In this document: positions 22,202 through 30,598 of the stretch, piece after piece | Numbering within the stretch: position 1 is the first letter of the stretch | Layout: the number at the start of each line of letters is the position of its first letter | DNA from: an uncultured Eubacteriales bacterium | GTDB taxonomy: Bacteria > Bacillota > Clostridia > HGM11514 | Reading direction: 5' to 3' | NCBI GenBank assembly: GCA_902492655.1 | Contig: CABUMF010000016.1 | Location: 1-41,291 of the forward strand | DNA: 41,291 nucleotides | Translations under genes and position numbers: made by a program | Notes under the pieces: model-generated | The model's database searches: none | What the model was told of the DNA's origin: nothing | What the model saw: only the letters and a program-made list of their open reading frames with translations

Positions 22202-23035
22202 TTACTGTTTTTTCTTTTTCAAATACTTTTTACGGACAATGTATGCAATAAACATAAGCAATATTGCCACAAAAAAGCCTGTAATGTTAAGCATCAACAT
22301 TCTGTTGTTCTTTTTCTTTGTTTCTGCAATTTGTTCTTCTTCAACCTTAGGAATATATGCCGTTCTGTGCCCTCGTACAAGCAGACGGTGAGTGTTAATA
22401 CCGTACGGTGTACAAGTAACAAGCGTCACATAATCTTTTCCCTCCTCTATTCTGAGATCGGAGGTATCCTCGGGAAGAACAACCTTAATCTGATCCACCT
22501 CATATGCCAATGTTTCGTCAGGGCCGTGAATATAAAACTGATCTCCTATTTTCAAATTGTCGATATTCGTGAACAGCTTTGCGGAGGGGAGACCTCTGTG
22601 TGCCGTAATAACAGAGTGGGTACCGGGGCCGCCTATAGGAAACGAGGTTCCCGGAATATGCCCGGCGCTGTTTTGAAGAACATCTTCGTCACAGCCGTGG
22701 CGTATGGGCAAATTTATACCGCATACGGGAACGGTGATATACGCCATAACATCCTCGTTTATGTTTAATATACCCCAGTAATCCGGCGTTGCGGAAGAAG
22801 CGGCGGCGTTTTGCTTGATTGACACCTCCGCTATGCGTTCGTTATATTCTTTTGCCGCATTTTTCAATTCATCAATCTGTTCCTGAGACATTTTTTCGGT
22901 TTTTTCAAGGTAATCCTGTATAACCCCAACATGATTTTTCTGTTTAAAATAGTTGCTTATGCTGGGATACATCATTATTGCAAGACCTACCAAAAAAATG
23001 ATAACACACAGAATGGTTTTCTTCAGATTATTCAT
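22202..23035 (-). CDS. Class C (pilus-polymerising) sortase
   Basis: This 277-residue enzyme covalently joins pilin subunits by a lysine-LPxTG isopeptide bond. It has an N-terminal membrane helix, a coiled region and the sortase domain. The catalytic motifs are VITAHRG (His), VTLVTCTPYG (Cys) and HRLLVRGHR (Arg). A second membrane helix (MLMLNITGFFVAILLMFIAYI) ends in a Lys-rich tail. The two membrane helices and the TLVTCTPYG motif are class C features. It lies between the major pilin and the CnaB protein, the usual place. The ribosome binding site AGGTG is weak, and a terminator-like hairpin separates it from the major pilin, so it is presumably expressed at a lower level. Confidence 0.93.
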   Translation of the reverse strand: MNNLKKTILCVIIFLVGLAIMMYPSISNYFKQKNHVGVIQDYLEKTEKMSQEQIDELKNAAKEYNERIAEVSIKQNAAASSATPDYWGILNINEDVMAYITVPVCGINLPIRHGCDEDVLQNSAGHIPGTSFPIGGPGTHSVITAHRGLPSAKLFTNIDNLKIGDQFYIHGPDETLAYEVDQIKVVLPEDTSDLRIEEGKDYVTLVTCTPYGINTHRLLVRGHRTAYIPKVEEEQIAETKKKNNRMLMLNITGFFVAILLMFIAYIVRKKYLKKKKQ

Positions 23036-23049
23036 TTATCGCACCTAAA

Positions 23050-23088
23050 CAAAAATCCGTTGTAATTTTGCTTACAAACGGATTTTTG
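23050..23088 (-). terminator. Attenuator-like terminator between major pilin and sortase
   Basis: CAAAAATCCGTTTGTA pairs with TACAACGGATTTTTG on the minus strand, about 15 bp with one bulged base and a short loop, ending in a T-run followed by GTTTAGG. It should stop part of the transcription from the major-pilin promoter, so the sortase and the minor pilin would be made in smaller amounts. Confidence 0.75.
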
Positions 23089-23108
23089 CAATTATACACA
23101 AAATAGAT

Positions 23109-24773
23109 TTAATGGCTTCCTTTTTTCTTTGCAAAGAGGAAGTAAGCTGCACCTGCCATGAGCAAAAGTCCGACAGCTGTGAAAAGTATTGTACCCATAC
23201 CACCGGTTACCGGCAAGTCAATACCGGAATTGTTTTGGATCTCTGCCGGTTGTGCCACCATGTTAACATATAGCTTTTCGCCTTCGTCGTTCGTAGTAAT
23301 TTCGGAAGCATCCGGTGCGGGAGAAATTGTAAACAAATCTTCCGGAAGGTTATATCCGACCGGTGCCACTGTTTCTTTGAAATAATAATCCGTATCATTT
23401 AAACCGATAATTTTCATTACACCCGTATCAGAAACAGCAAGATCATAGCATTTACGAATTTCATCATTTAATTTTTCTGCTTCTGTAGCCACTCTGTAAA
23501 TCTTATCGGTGCCGGAAGAAACATCAATAAAGGGGATAGCCTTTGAAGGGGTGTTTTTATCTGCCGGATCTTTGTACACCTGGAATACTGCGCCGGAAAG
23601 GTGATTAGCGGGATTTTTATCATCAACCTTGGTGATGTCAAGCTCATGCGTATAAACTGTAGCAAAAGATGAATAAGTGCTTGTTTTGCCAACTGCCGAA
23701 GTATATTCCAATACAGCATTATTATCATTACCGTTGCCTTCTATAACTGCACTGCTTCCAAGAATAGCCTTGTATGTAAGTACAGCGGTATCGAAGTCTG
23801 CAAGGTTTGTTGCATAGTCTGTTCCAAGATCCAATTTCAGTTTGCGTTCAGCACCGACATATTCCGCTTCATAAGTTCCCGCCGGTGTCTCTTTTGAGTC
23901 TCCTTTGTAAAATTCAACCGTAGCGGAATTGTTTATGTACTCAAGCCCTGCCGGCAATGTATCTACGAGCAGATATTTGATTGCTTGCCTTGTTACATCC
24001 GAACCGTATTTAGCAAGGTCTATAACAATTTTATACTCAACCGTGTCACCGATATCGGTAATCGTTTCCGGCAAATAGTCTGTATCGTCGGTAGCTTTGA
24101 CTTTTTTGGATATTTTGATTGTATCGTCTTTAGGCTTTACAATATAAGAAGAAAGCCAATTTTCCGAGCCGTCCAGCTGCATAGGCAAGCATGCAAGAAC
24201 GGGAGCGGATGCGATATAACCCTTATCCGGCGCCTTTGTCTGAAGAATAATATAAAAACCGAATGTTGTTGAGATTGTTGCATCTGTACCGGCTACCGAT
24301 TCTGTTGCCGTTTTTTCCGGCATATCGGTCTCCAAAGCTGCTGCGGAAAAATTAAGAAATGCATTAACGATAGAACTGCTTGCTGTTGTAGCATCCATGT
24401 CTTTTATTGTAGTTTTAATGTCAGCAACGGTTACATCAGTTTCTTTGGTCAAATATGCTTTCCAGAAAGGCTGTGCTTTGTCCGGAACGGAAACCTTAAG
24501 CATGCCGTTATCATTTGCAATATTCAACAGCTTGTATGCAGAATAAGCCGCACCGGCTGCCGAATTCGTCGGACGAATTTTAATTGTACCTGATGTTATT
24601 TCTGTTGACCAAGGTACTTTACCATCTGCGATTGTTGTCAACGAACCTATGGTTCCTTTCAATGCATATATTTCTGTTCCTGCGGCTGTAAGAACCTGCG
24701 GAACAGCCATAAGACCGAAAACAAGGACAATAATAACTGAAATCACTTTTCTTAAACTATTTAATTTAAACAT
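23109..24773 (-). CDS. Major pilin (backbone) subunit with fimbrial isopeptide-forming domains
   Basis: This is a 554-residue secreted pilin. A signal peptide covers residues 1 to about 30. The pilin motif resembles W-x(3)-V-x-Y-P-K-N: NWLSSYIVKPK, with the probable linking Lys near 212-214. An isopeptide-forming fimbrial D2 domain follows (TVEYKIVIDL to AVLTYKAIL), then a CnaB-like domain with the E-box YYFKETVAPVGYN (Glu near 465). The sorting signal is LPVTG at about 520, followed by a hydrophobic helix and KKKGSH. It has its own very strong promoter (24829-24857) and an AAGGAG ribosome binding site, consistent with an abundant backbone subunit polymerised by the class C sortase. Confidence 0.92.
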   Translation of the reverse strand: MFKLNSLRKVISVIIVLVFGLMAVPQVLTAAGTEIYALKGTIGSLTTIADGKVPWSTEITSGTIKIRPTNSAAGAAYSAYKLLNIANDNGMLKVSVPDKAQPFWKAYLTKETDVTVADIKTTIKDMDATTASSSIVNAFLNFSAAALETDMPEKTATESVAGTDATISTTFGFYIILQTKAPDKGYIASAPVLACLPMQLDGSENWLSSYIVKPKDDTIKISKKVKATDDTDYLPETITDIGDTVEYKIVIDLAKYGSDVTRQAIKYLLVDTLPAGLEYINNSATVEFYKGDSKETPAGTYEAEYVGAERKLKLDLGTDYATNLADFDTAVLTYKAILGSSAVIEGNGNDNNAVLEYTSAVGKTSTYSSFATVYTHELDITKVDDKNPANHLSGAVFQVYKDPADKNTPSKAIPFIDVSSGTDKIYRVATEAEKLNDEIRKCYDLAVSDTGVMKIIGLNDTDYYFKETVAPVGYNLPEDLFTISPAPDASEITTNDEGEKLYVNMVAQPAEIQNNSGIDLPVTGGMGTILFTAVGLLLMAGAAYFLFAKKKGSH

Positions 24774-24828
24774 AGCCTTTCTCCTTTTTTTATTTATTTT
24801 TGTGAATTAAAATACAAACTGCATTTCT

Positions 24829-24857
24829 AATATAACACCTATTAGCCTGATTGTCAA
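24829..24857 (-). promoter_or_regulatory. Internal promoter for the major pilin
   Basis: On the minus strand TTGACA (24857-24852), 17 bp, then TATATT (24834-24829). The TSS near 24822 leaves a leader of about 50 nt. It separates the large adhesin from the pilin in expression. Confidence 0.8.
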
Positions 24858-24949
24858 TACCTTTTTTTGAAAATCAGCATTTTTGCGACAAAAATACCAT
24901 TTTTCAAATCCGATTTGTATAATTTTGTAACCTATTTTGTCTGTTTGCA

Positions 24950-27868
24950 TTATTTCAGAGAAAATTTCTTTTTGGAAATAAACAACAAAACGGCTGTGCC
25001 GATCAACAAAGCTCCCACCGCATTGAAAACAAGCGTTCCGACACCGCCCGCAACCGGAAGCCGAATTCCGATTCGGTTTTTGATTTCGATGGTATATACA
25101 CCGTTTTCGTCCGCTTCGGTACCGGCAAAAGAAATCTGTGTAATTTCGGTTATAATATTATAGCCGAAAGGCGGCTTTGTTTCAACGAGATAGTATTCCC
25201 TTCCGGGTAAAAGAGAGTCGGAAAAGACTGCAAGTGCTTGTTTTCTGTCATCGGTCAAAGCAGAAGTTGCGGAGCCTATTACGAAGCACTTTATATTTGT
25301 GCCATTATAGGTTATTGTTTGATCGCCGTCTTCATCCGCCTGGTACAGTGTGAACTCTGCCCCGGCAAGCGGTATTTTTTCGCCCGATGCCGATGTTTCT
25401 TCATCAATTTTGCTGATATTCAGGGTATATGCAGTTTCATAACGCGCATAATATGTAGCGTTATCGGTTGTGGTGTAGCTGATTGTTGTGCCGTTGTTTA
25501 TAACCATATCCTTGGTTACTTTTTTACCGTAAATATCATACCAACCCACAAACCTGTAACCCTTTCCCGAACTTGCGGTGCAGCTTATGGGCGTTCCTAC
25601 AGCGTCGACATAGCTGTAGCGGTCAAGCACTCCTACTGCGTCATCGTCAATGTTTACCCAGCTGTCGCCGCTTTTGAGCTGGCGGATGTATGTCTGCGTG
25701 ATACTGTTTGCAAATCTTGCATAATAGGTTTTTACGCTTTCATTTGTTTCAACGTAGCCGTATTCTGCATTAATGGAAACGAGATTTCCTTCTTCGTCAT
25801 ACCAGCCGATAAACTTCCAGCCCGCATTCGGCGTTGCCTTAACGGTTATGGTTTCGTCTAATTGAGCATGGTAGGATTTTCCGCCTTGCTCGGTATATGC
25901 GTCGTTATAATTTTCGTCTGTCGGGTCTGAAACATTTGTAATTTCAACAGTTCCGCCCTCGGCTGAATTGTTTAAAACGCCGTTAACCACCGCCTGGGGA
26001 ATAAAGGCCTGTCGCCACCGCCATTGCGCCACCATGGTAAGACCGCGGTTAACATTGGCATAAAGCTTTGTTTCGCCGTTGTCATCCCATGTCACGCCGT
26101 TAACCATTTCGGTCGAGTCGTTATAGACATTTTTTGTCAATGAAACATTGCCGTCATATATCTTAAAATACTGCGAGGCAGGAGCGTCCGATGCGCCGTC
26201 AACATCATAATCGCAGGCTACCGTGTGCACCGCAGGAAGCATCAGGTACCCTAATTTGTCTGCATTTATAAGCTTGGTATCTTCGGGGATACCTGCGATA
26301 ATGTCTCCCGAAAGCTTCCATCCCAAAAACTTCCAGCCGTCATTTTGCCCTTCTGCGGCTCTGGAAACATATGGCGGAACAAACGCATTTTTATCCAGGT
26401 TTTCCGACAGGGGAAGGAAACTGTAAACATTTTCAGCTTCATCCATATGCGGTCTGTTTTCTATAACATACGGCTTTCCGCCGTTGGGATCATAGGTTAT
26501 CGTCGGGCTTTTGATAAATATAAAATGCAAATCGGTTGACGATTGTAGATTTTCAAGATAATAAGTATAAACAATGTCGCCATTTTCATTGACCGACTTT
26601 ATCCATTTGCCTTTTTTCTCTTCTTCGGTCAATGAGCCGGTATCCACGATTTCATTTCCGGCTAACTCGATAAATCCAAAGACGGGTTCGCCGTCAGTAC
26701 CGAGATACGTGTGATAAACGCCCACGAATTTACAGCCGTCAGTAACATCCTGCGCTTTTATAATTGCTTGAATTTTTAACGCCTCACCGTCGGCAACATA
26801 GGTTGCAAGCTTATTGTTGATGGTTACCTCATGACCGGTGGATGAACCCGAACCGCCGGACGAACCGTCACTGCCGCCGACAACAACACTGCCGTGGTTG
26901 GTGACACTGCCGGTGAGCGGGTGATATATCTTAAAATTGATGTTATCAATGAAATTACCGTATGTTTTGGCTTTGTTTTCAGGTGCAATCGAATCGACAT
27001 ATCCGACCGAAACAAAGGCGAAAACCGTATCTGTCTGTTTTGCCGGAACAGAATACAAATTGTATTTTTTAGTATCCAAGTCTCCGCCGGCAGAGCCGCC
27101 TTGCGAATTGTTTTTATCGTTAGAGCCGTATGAATTCCAGGGATTGGTTCCGCTTGTCGCCCTCGAGGATGACATAATCCAAATTTCCCATCTTTCGGTG
27201 TATATGGTACTGGGCGTTAAGCTGAACGCATTGTTTCCGGCATTGTCTTCAAAAGTGCCTTTTGTGCCGAATTTCTTGCTGTATAATATAATATGCTCTC
27301 CAAGCCCTGCAGAAGTTTTAGTGGTAACCAAGTTGCGGTCGGTAAGCCAGTCCACCATTTGCATCATCTGATCTCGTCCGTCTTTACTGGGCTTTGAGGG
27401 GTCATAGGCTTGCTTTGGGCCGATAATAAGCGCCATGGTATCCGTTCCGTTTCGTCCGCCGTGATCCAAGCCCCATTCATAAACGCTGGACGGGCTTGTT
27501 TTAATATTCTGATATAACGTACTTTCCTCGTCCGCATTTAATTCCGCGGCATAAGTTCCGTCCGAAGGTTCAAGCTTGACTCCGGCTATGTATGTTCCGG
27601 TATTGGCCCTGAACAATTCGATTTTACTCTCAAAGGCTGTTGTGTTCCAGGCAGGAACCTTATCCTGGTGGGGCTGGGAATAGCTTGATGTCCATGTTTG
27701 GTCTTCTTCAAAGCTGCCGTTGAGCAAATATCTTTTTTCATCAGAGCTTTCTTCACCCGATGCTTTCGGGAAAAACAGCATCGGAAATGCAACGCTTAAT
27801 ATCAAAAGCATCGCAAGAAAAAGGTGAGGCAAGCGTGCTTTGTTGCCAAATTTTGTTTTATTATTCAT
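24950..27868 (-). CDS. Large cell-wall-anchored adhesin, probable pilus tip protein
   Basis: This 972-residue secreted protein has a signal peptide to about residue 38. A putative N-terminal adhesive region (starting LLNGSFEEDQTW, about residues 45-330) resembles carbohydrate-binding, lectin-like folds but is not identified. A Gly/Ser linker (GGSDGSSGGSGSST) comes next. Two clear InlB-type (Listeria-Bacteroides) repeats follow (WKFIGWYDEEGN, YRFVGWYDIYGK), with a third weaker YDPNGG block before them. A CnaB-like module with E-box YYLVETKPPFGYN ends near 935. The sorting signal is LPVAG (Ala for Thr), then a membrane helix and KKKFSLK. It leads the pilus locus with its own promoter. The role as tip adhesin is inferred from size, position and domain order. 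Confidence 0.85.
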   Translation of the reverse strand: MNNKTKFGNKARLPHLFLAMLLILSVAFPMLFFPKASGEESSDEKRYLLNGSFEEDQTWTSSYSQPHQDKVPAWNTTAFESKIELFRANTGTYIAGVKLEPSDGTYAAELNADEESTLYQNIKTSPSSVYEWGLDHGGRNGTDTMALIIGPKQAYDPSKPSKDGRDQMMQMVDWLTDRNLVTTKTSAGLGEHIILYSKKFGTKGTFEDNAGNNAFSLTPSTIYTERWEIWIMSSSRATSGTNPWNSYGSNDKNNSQGGSAGGDLDTKKYNLYSVPAKQTDTVFAFVSVGYVDSIAPENKAKTYGNFIDNINFKIYHPLTGSVTNHGSVVVGGSDGSSGGSGSSTGHEVTINNKLATYVADGEALKIQAIIKAQDVTDGCKFVGVYHTYLGTDGEPVFGFIELAGNEIVDTGSLTEEEKKGKWIKSVNENGDIVYTYYLENLQSSTDLHFIFIKSPTITYDPNGGKPYVIENRPHMDEAENVYSFLPLSENLDKNAFVPPYVSRAAEGQNDGWKFLGWKLSGDIIAGIPEDTKLINADKLGYLMLPAVHTVACDYDVDGASDAPASQYFKIYDGNVSLTKNVYNDSTEMVNGVTWDDNGETKLYANVNRGLTMVAQWRWRQAFIPQAVVNGVLNNSAEGGTVEITNVSDPTDENYNDAYTEQGGKSYHAQLDETITVKATPNAGWKFIGWYDEEGNLVSINAEYGYVETNESVKTYYARFANSITQTYIRQLKSGDSWVNIDDDAVGVLDRYSYVDAVGTPISCTASSGKGYRFVGWYDIYGKKVTKDMVINNGTTISYTTTDNATYYARYETAYTLNISKIDEETSASGEKIPLAGAEFTLYQADEDGDQTITYNGTNIKCFVIGSATSALTDDRKQALAVFSDSLLPGREYYLVETKPPFGYNIITEITQISFAGTEADENGVYTIEIKNRIGIRLPVAGGVGTLVFNAVGALLIGTAVLLFISKKKFSLK

Positions 27869-27923
27869 ATGTACGCTTCGCCTCCCTCGTAAAAAAGTTC
27901 AAATACACCCATTGTCCAATGCC

Positions 27924-27952
27924 ATTATACTACAAATATATTTATTTTTCAA
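27924..27952 (-). promoter_or_regulatory. Promoter of the pilus locus
   Basis: On the minus strand TTGAAA (27952-27947), 17 bp, and TATAAT (27929-27924). The region between this and the divergent promoter of the two-component system (28007-28035) is only 54 bp. Confidence 0.8.
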
Positions 27953-28006
27953 GTGCTTTTGCAAAAAAATGTTACCAAAAACGCCGAATTGCAGGTGCTA
28001 AATATA

Positions 28007-28035
28007 TTGACTTTTTTTAAGCAATATTGTATAAT
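28007..28035 (+). promoter_or_regulatory. Promoter of the two-component system
   Basis: TTGACT at 28007-28012, 17 bp, and TATAAT at 28030-28035. The RNA start is near 28042, 32 bases before the response regulator gene. Confidence 0.8.
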
Positions 28036-28073
28036 TAATGTGAATCCTAACGAATCGGGAAAGGATTGTTTTT

Positions 28074-28754
28074 ATGAAAATTTTGGTTGCGGATGACGAC
28101 AAAAATATTTGTGAGCTTATCGGGCTGTACCTTAACAAGGAAGGGTATGAGCCGATTTTTGCATATGACGGAGCGGAAGCGGTCGAAAAATTCAAAGACG
28201 AGCAGCCTTCTTTGGTAATACTCGACCTTATGCTTCCAAAGCTTGACGGTTACGGTGTATGCCGTGAGATAAGGCAGATAAGCAATATTCCAATTATCAT
28301 GCTTACGGCTCGGGGAGAAACCTTCGATAAGGTTCTCGGCCTGGAAATGGGTGCCGATGATTATATGGTAAAGCCGTTTGACGGAAAAGAACTTGTTGCG
28401 AGAATGAAAGCGGTTCTCAGAAGGTGCGAGCCTGTTGTGAAATCCGAAAACGAGGTGGTATTTCCCGGCCTTTCGGTGAGCCTTGATACCTACGAAATTA
28501 AGGTGGACGGGAAAACGGTAGATATGCCGCCCAAGGAACTTGAACTTTTGTATTTTCTCTGTTCTCACCCAAATCAGGTCTTTACGCGCGATCAGCTTCT
28601 TGACAAGGTATGGGGCTTTGACTATGTGGGTGAAACAAGGACGATTGATGTCCACATAAAGAGGGTTCGAGAGAAAATCGGAAGCGGCAGCACGTGGGAG
28701 CTTAAAACTATTTACAGTGTCGGATACAAATTTGAGGTAAAATCAAATGCCTAA
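28074..28754 (+). CDS. OmpR/PhoB-family response regulator
   Basis: This is a 226-residue DNA-binding response regulator. The receiver domain (1-120) has the acidic pair Asp7-Asp8, phosphoryl-acceptor Asp51 (VILDLMLPK), Thr in MLTARGE and Lys in MVKPFD. The winged-helix effector domain (about 130-224) shows PPKELELLYFL, TRDQLLDKVWG and TIDVHIKRVREKIG. The start is ATG with AAAGGA upstream. The gene overlaps the kinase by eight bases. Its position divergent from the pilus promoter suggests that it controls the pilus genes, but no binding repeat could be assigned with certainty. Confidence 0.96.
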   Translation: MKILVADDDKNICELIGLYLNKEGYEPIFAYDGAEAVEKFKDEQPSLVILDLMLPKLDGYGVCREIRQISNIPIIMLTARGETFDKVLGLEMGADDYMVKPFDGKELVARMKAVLRRCEPVVKSENEVVFPGLSVSLDTYEIKVDGKTVDMPPKELELLYFLCSHPNQVFTRDQLLDKVWGFDYVGETRTIDVHIKRVREKIGSGSTWELKTIYSVGYKFEVKSNA

Positions 28755-30162
28755 ATCTATTTTTGGTAAAATCTATTTTTCGGTTGTTGTAATCTTAATA
28801 ATAACATTTATCACTTCCGGAATTATTATGACGAAGGCGCTTACTTCATATGTGGCAAAAAACGAGGAAAACTCGGCTCTTTCGTCTGCAAGCGAGATTT
28901 CCGAATTGATGAAGTACCGTTCTCCCGAAAATTACGGACTTTTCAACAGAATCATTCAGTCATACGCAAACCGGCTTGACGCAACTGTTTTTCTGTGCAA
29001 TGATAACGGGATGGTTCTGCTTTCCTCGGGCTCGGTTTCCGGAAGGGTTCATGAGTTTTTCCCTGTGGGATATTTACTGTCAAAAAAGCAGTATGAGCGG
29101 GTTGTCAGAGGCGAGACAATAAGCGAAAACGGCGATTTTGACGGGTTTTTTTCAAAAAGCGTTGCCATTGCCGCCGTTCCGCTTGTAATGGACGGAGAAT
29201 CGGTTGGAGGCGTGTTTGTTTGCAGAGAAATTCCCGATACCGAAAAGCTTATAGGCAAGTCAAGACGGTATTTCTTTTTATCTATACTTGCACTCCTTTT
29301 GGTGTCCTCCGTTATTATGTATGTTACAACAAAGAGAATTACAATGCCCATTAAGCGTATGAAAAATGCCGCAAAGGCATTTTCGGCAGGGTGCTTTGAG
29401 GAAAGAATAGGCATAAAAGGAACGGATGAAATATCCGAGCTTGCCACGGAATTTGACGCAATGGCAGAAAGCCTTGAAAATCTTGAAAACAATCGCAGAA
29501 TGTTTATTGCGGATGTTTCCCACGAGCTCAGAACTCCCATGACATCGGTTTCCGGATTTGTTGAGGGGATGCTTGACGGAACCATACCCGTAGAAAGCCG
29601 TGACAAATATCTTAAAATAGTGCTTGAGGAATCGAAAAGGCTTACTCGGCTTGTAAACGATCTGCTGTATGTGGAAAGATATAAAAAGGACGAAACCGCA
29701 TTAAATAAAGAAAATTTTGACATTAATGAGCTTATCAGACTTGTTTTGATCGGCTTTGAACAGAGAATTACCGAAAAGGACTTAAATGCCGAGGTCGAGT
29801 TTTTGCACGAAACCGAAGAGGTTTACGCAGACCGTGACAGCATACAAAGGGTTGTTACAAATCTTACGGACAATGCCATAAAGTTTGCGCAAAAGGGCGG
29901 AACGCTTAAAATTTCGACAAAGAGAAGCGGTGGTTTTGCGGAAATATCCGTTTTCAACTCGGGAAGCTATATTTCGCCCGAGGACAGAAAGAGGGTTTTT
30001 GACCGTTTTTATAAAACAGACAAATCAAGAGGTGTTGACAAAAGCGGTGTGGGGCTGGGACTTCATATTGTAAAGAGTATTTTGTCCGAAAACGGAGGCT
30101 CTGTTTCCGTCGACAGCAACGAACTCGGAACTACATTTACATTTAAGATAAAGAGGGCTTGA
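28747..30162 (+). CDS. Sensor histidine kinase
   Basis: This is a 471-residue membrane-bound sensor. TM1 is IYFSVVVILIITFITSGIIM. An extracellular sensor domain covers about residues 32-177 and TM2 is YFFLSILALLLVSSVIMYVTT. A HAMP domain (RITMPIKRMKNAAKAF) follows, then HisKA with the phospho-acceptor His259 in DVSHELRTPM, then HATPase_c with DNAIKFAQKGG (N box), VFDRFYKTDKSRG (F box) and SGVGLGLHIVKSIL (G2 box). The extracellular domain resembles PhoR-type sensors but its ligand is unknown. The ATG overlaps the regulator stop (ATGCCTAA). Its own stop codon lies inside a 24-bp palindrome that acts as terminator. Confidence 0.95.
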   Translation: MPKSIFGKIYFSVVVILIITFITSGIIMTKALTSYVAKNEENSALSSASEISELMKYRSPENYGLFNRIIQSYANRLDATVFLCNDNGMVLLSSGSVSGRVHEFFPVGYLLSKKQYERVVRGETISENGDFDGFFSKSVAIAAVPLVMDGESVGGVFVCREIPDTEKLIGKSRRYFFLSILALLLVSSVIMYVTTKRITMPIKRMKNAAKAFSAGCFEERIGIKGTDEISELATEFDAMAESLENLENNRRMFIADVSHELRTPMTSVSGFVEGMLDGTIPVESRDKYLKIVLEESKRLTRLVNDLLYVERYKKDETALNKENFDINELIRLVLIGFEQRITEKDLNAEVEFLHETEEVYADRDSIQRVVTNLTDNAIKFAQKGGTLKISTKRSGGFAEISVFNSGSYISPEDRKRVFDRFYKTDKSRGVDKSGVGLGLHIVKSILSENGGSVSVDSNELGTTFTFKIKRA

Positions 30163-30174
30163 TCAAGCCCTCTT
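30151..30174. terminator. Perfect 24-bp palindrome over the kinase stop codon, probable terminator
   Basis: AAGAGGGCTTGA (30151-30162) is the exact reverse complement of the next 12 bases, and TTTGGTTT follows. The TGA stop is at the centre. It probably ends the kinase transcript, and transcription of the DUF1540 gene from the other side, although T-runs are short. Confidence 0.6.
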
Positions 30175-30206
30175 TGGTTTACTATGCTTTTTTCAAGAAT
30201 TTGCCG

Positions 30207-30536
30207 TTATTTGCACTGATAAGAGTCGCAGCAAGTGTTTGCCGAACAGGTGCATTCGTTGTTTGAGCAATGGCAGGTTTGCACCTCTATTGCGGAAAGT
30301 TCGCACTTTTTGTTGTCATTGAACAAACAATGCTCCGCATCACATCTTATTGAGGTGCCGTCATATGTCGGCGTGTTAACATCGTCTGTAACACCTTTTA
30401 ATTCGATAAAGGTTTCACAGCAGGTGCCGTCAACGGTTTTTGCGCTTTCGCCTCCGATGTGAACATCGCTTGAACCGCATCTTCCGTCAAGGTTGAATTT
30501 GCAATCGTAAACAGAACAGTCAATAGTAGCTTTCAT
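30207..30536 (-). CDS. DUF1540-type cysteine-rich protein
   Basis: This 109-residue protein contains two copies of the DUF1540 cysteine pattern. The first is IDCSVYDCKFNLDGRCGSSDVHIG with TCCETF, and the second is IRCDAEHCLFNDNKKCELSAIEV. A cysteine cluster (CHCSNNECTCSANTCCDSYQC) ends the protein. The many spaced Cys suggest metal binding. DUF1540 proteins are widespread in Clostridia and their role is not known. The start is ATG with AAAGGAG upstream. It lies between the kinase terminator and holA and is oriented with holA, about 60 bases beyond it. Confidence 0.85.
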   Translation of the reverse strand: MKATIDCSVYDCKFNLDGRCGSSDVHIGGESAKTVDGTCCETFIELKGVTDDVNTPTYDGTSIRCDAEHCLFNDNKKCELSAIEVQTCHCSNNECTCSANTCCDSYQCK

Positions 30537-30598
30537 AATCTACACTCCTTTGAAAATTATATTTCATAGGATATTATTGACCGATTTTTAATAAAATA

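Noticed and set aside
28047..28655. Minus-strand frame opposite the response regulator
   Set aside because: It is an antisense shadow of a clear OmpR-family gene, with no ribosome binding site and a basic composition caused by the other strand.
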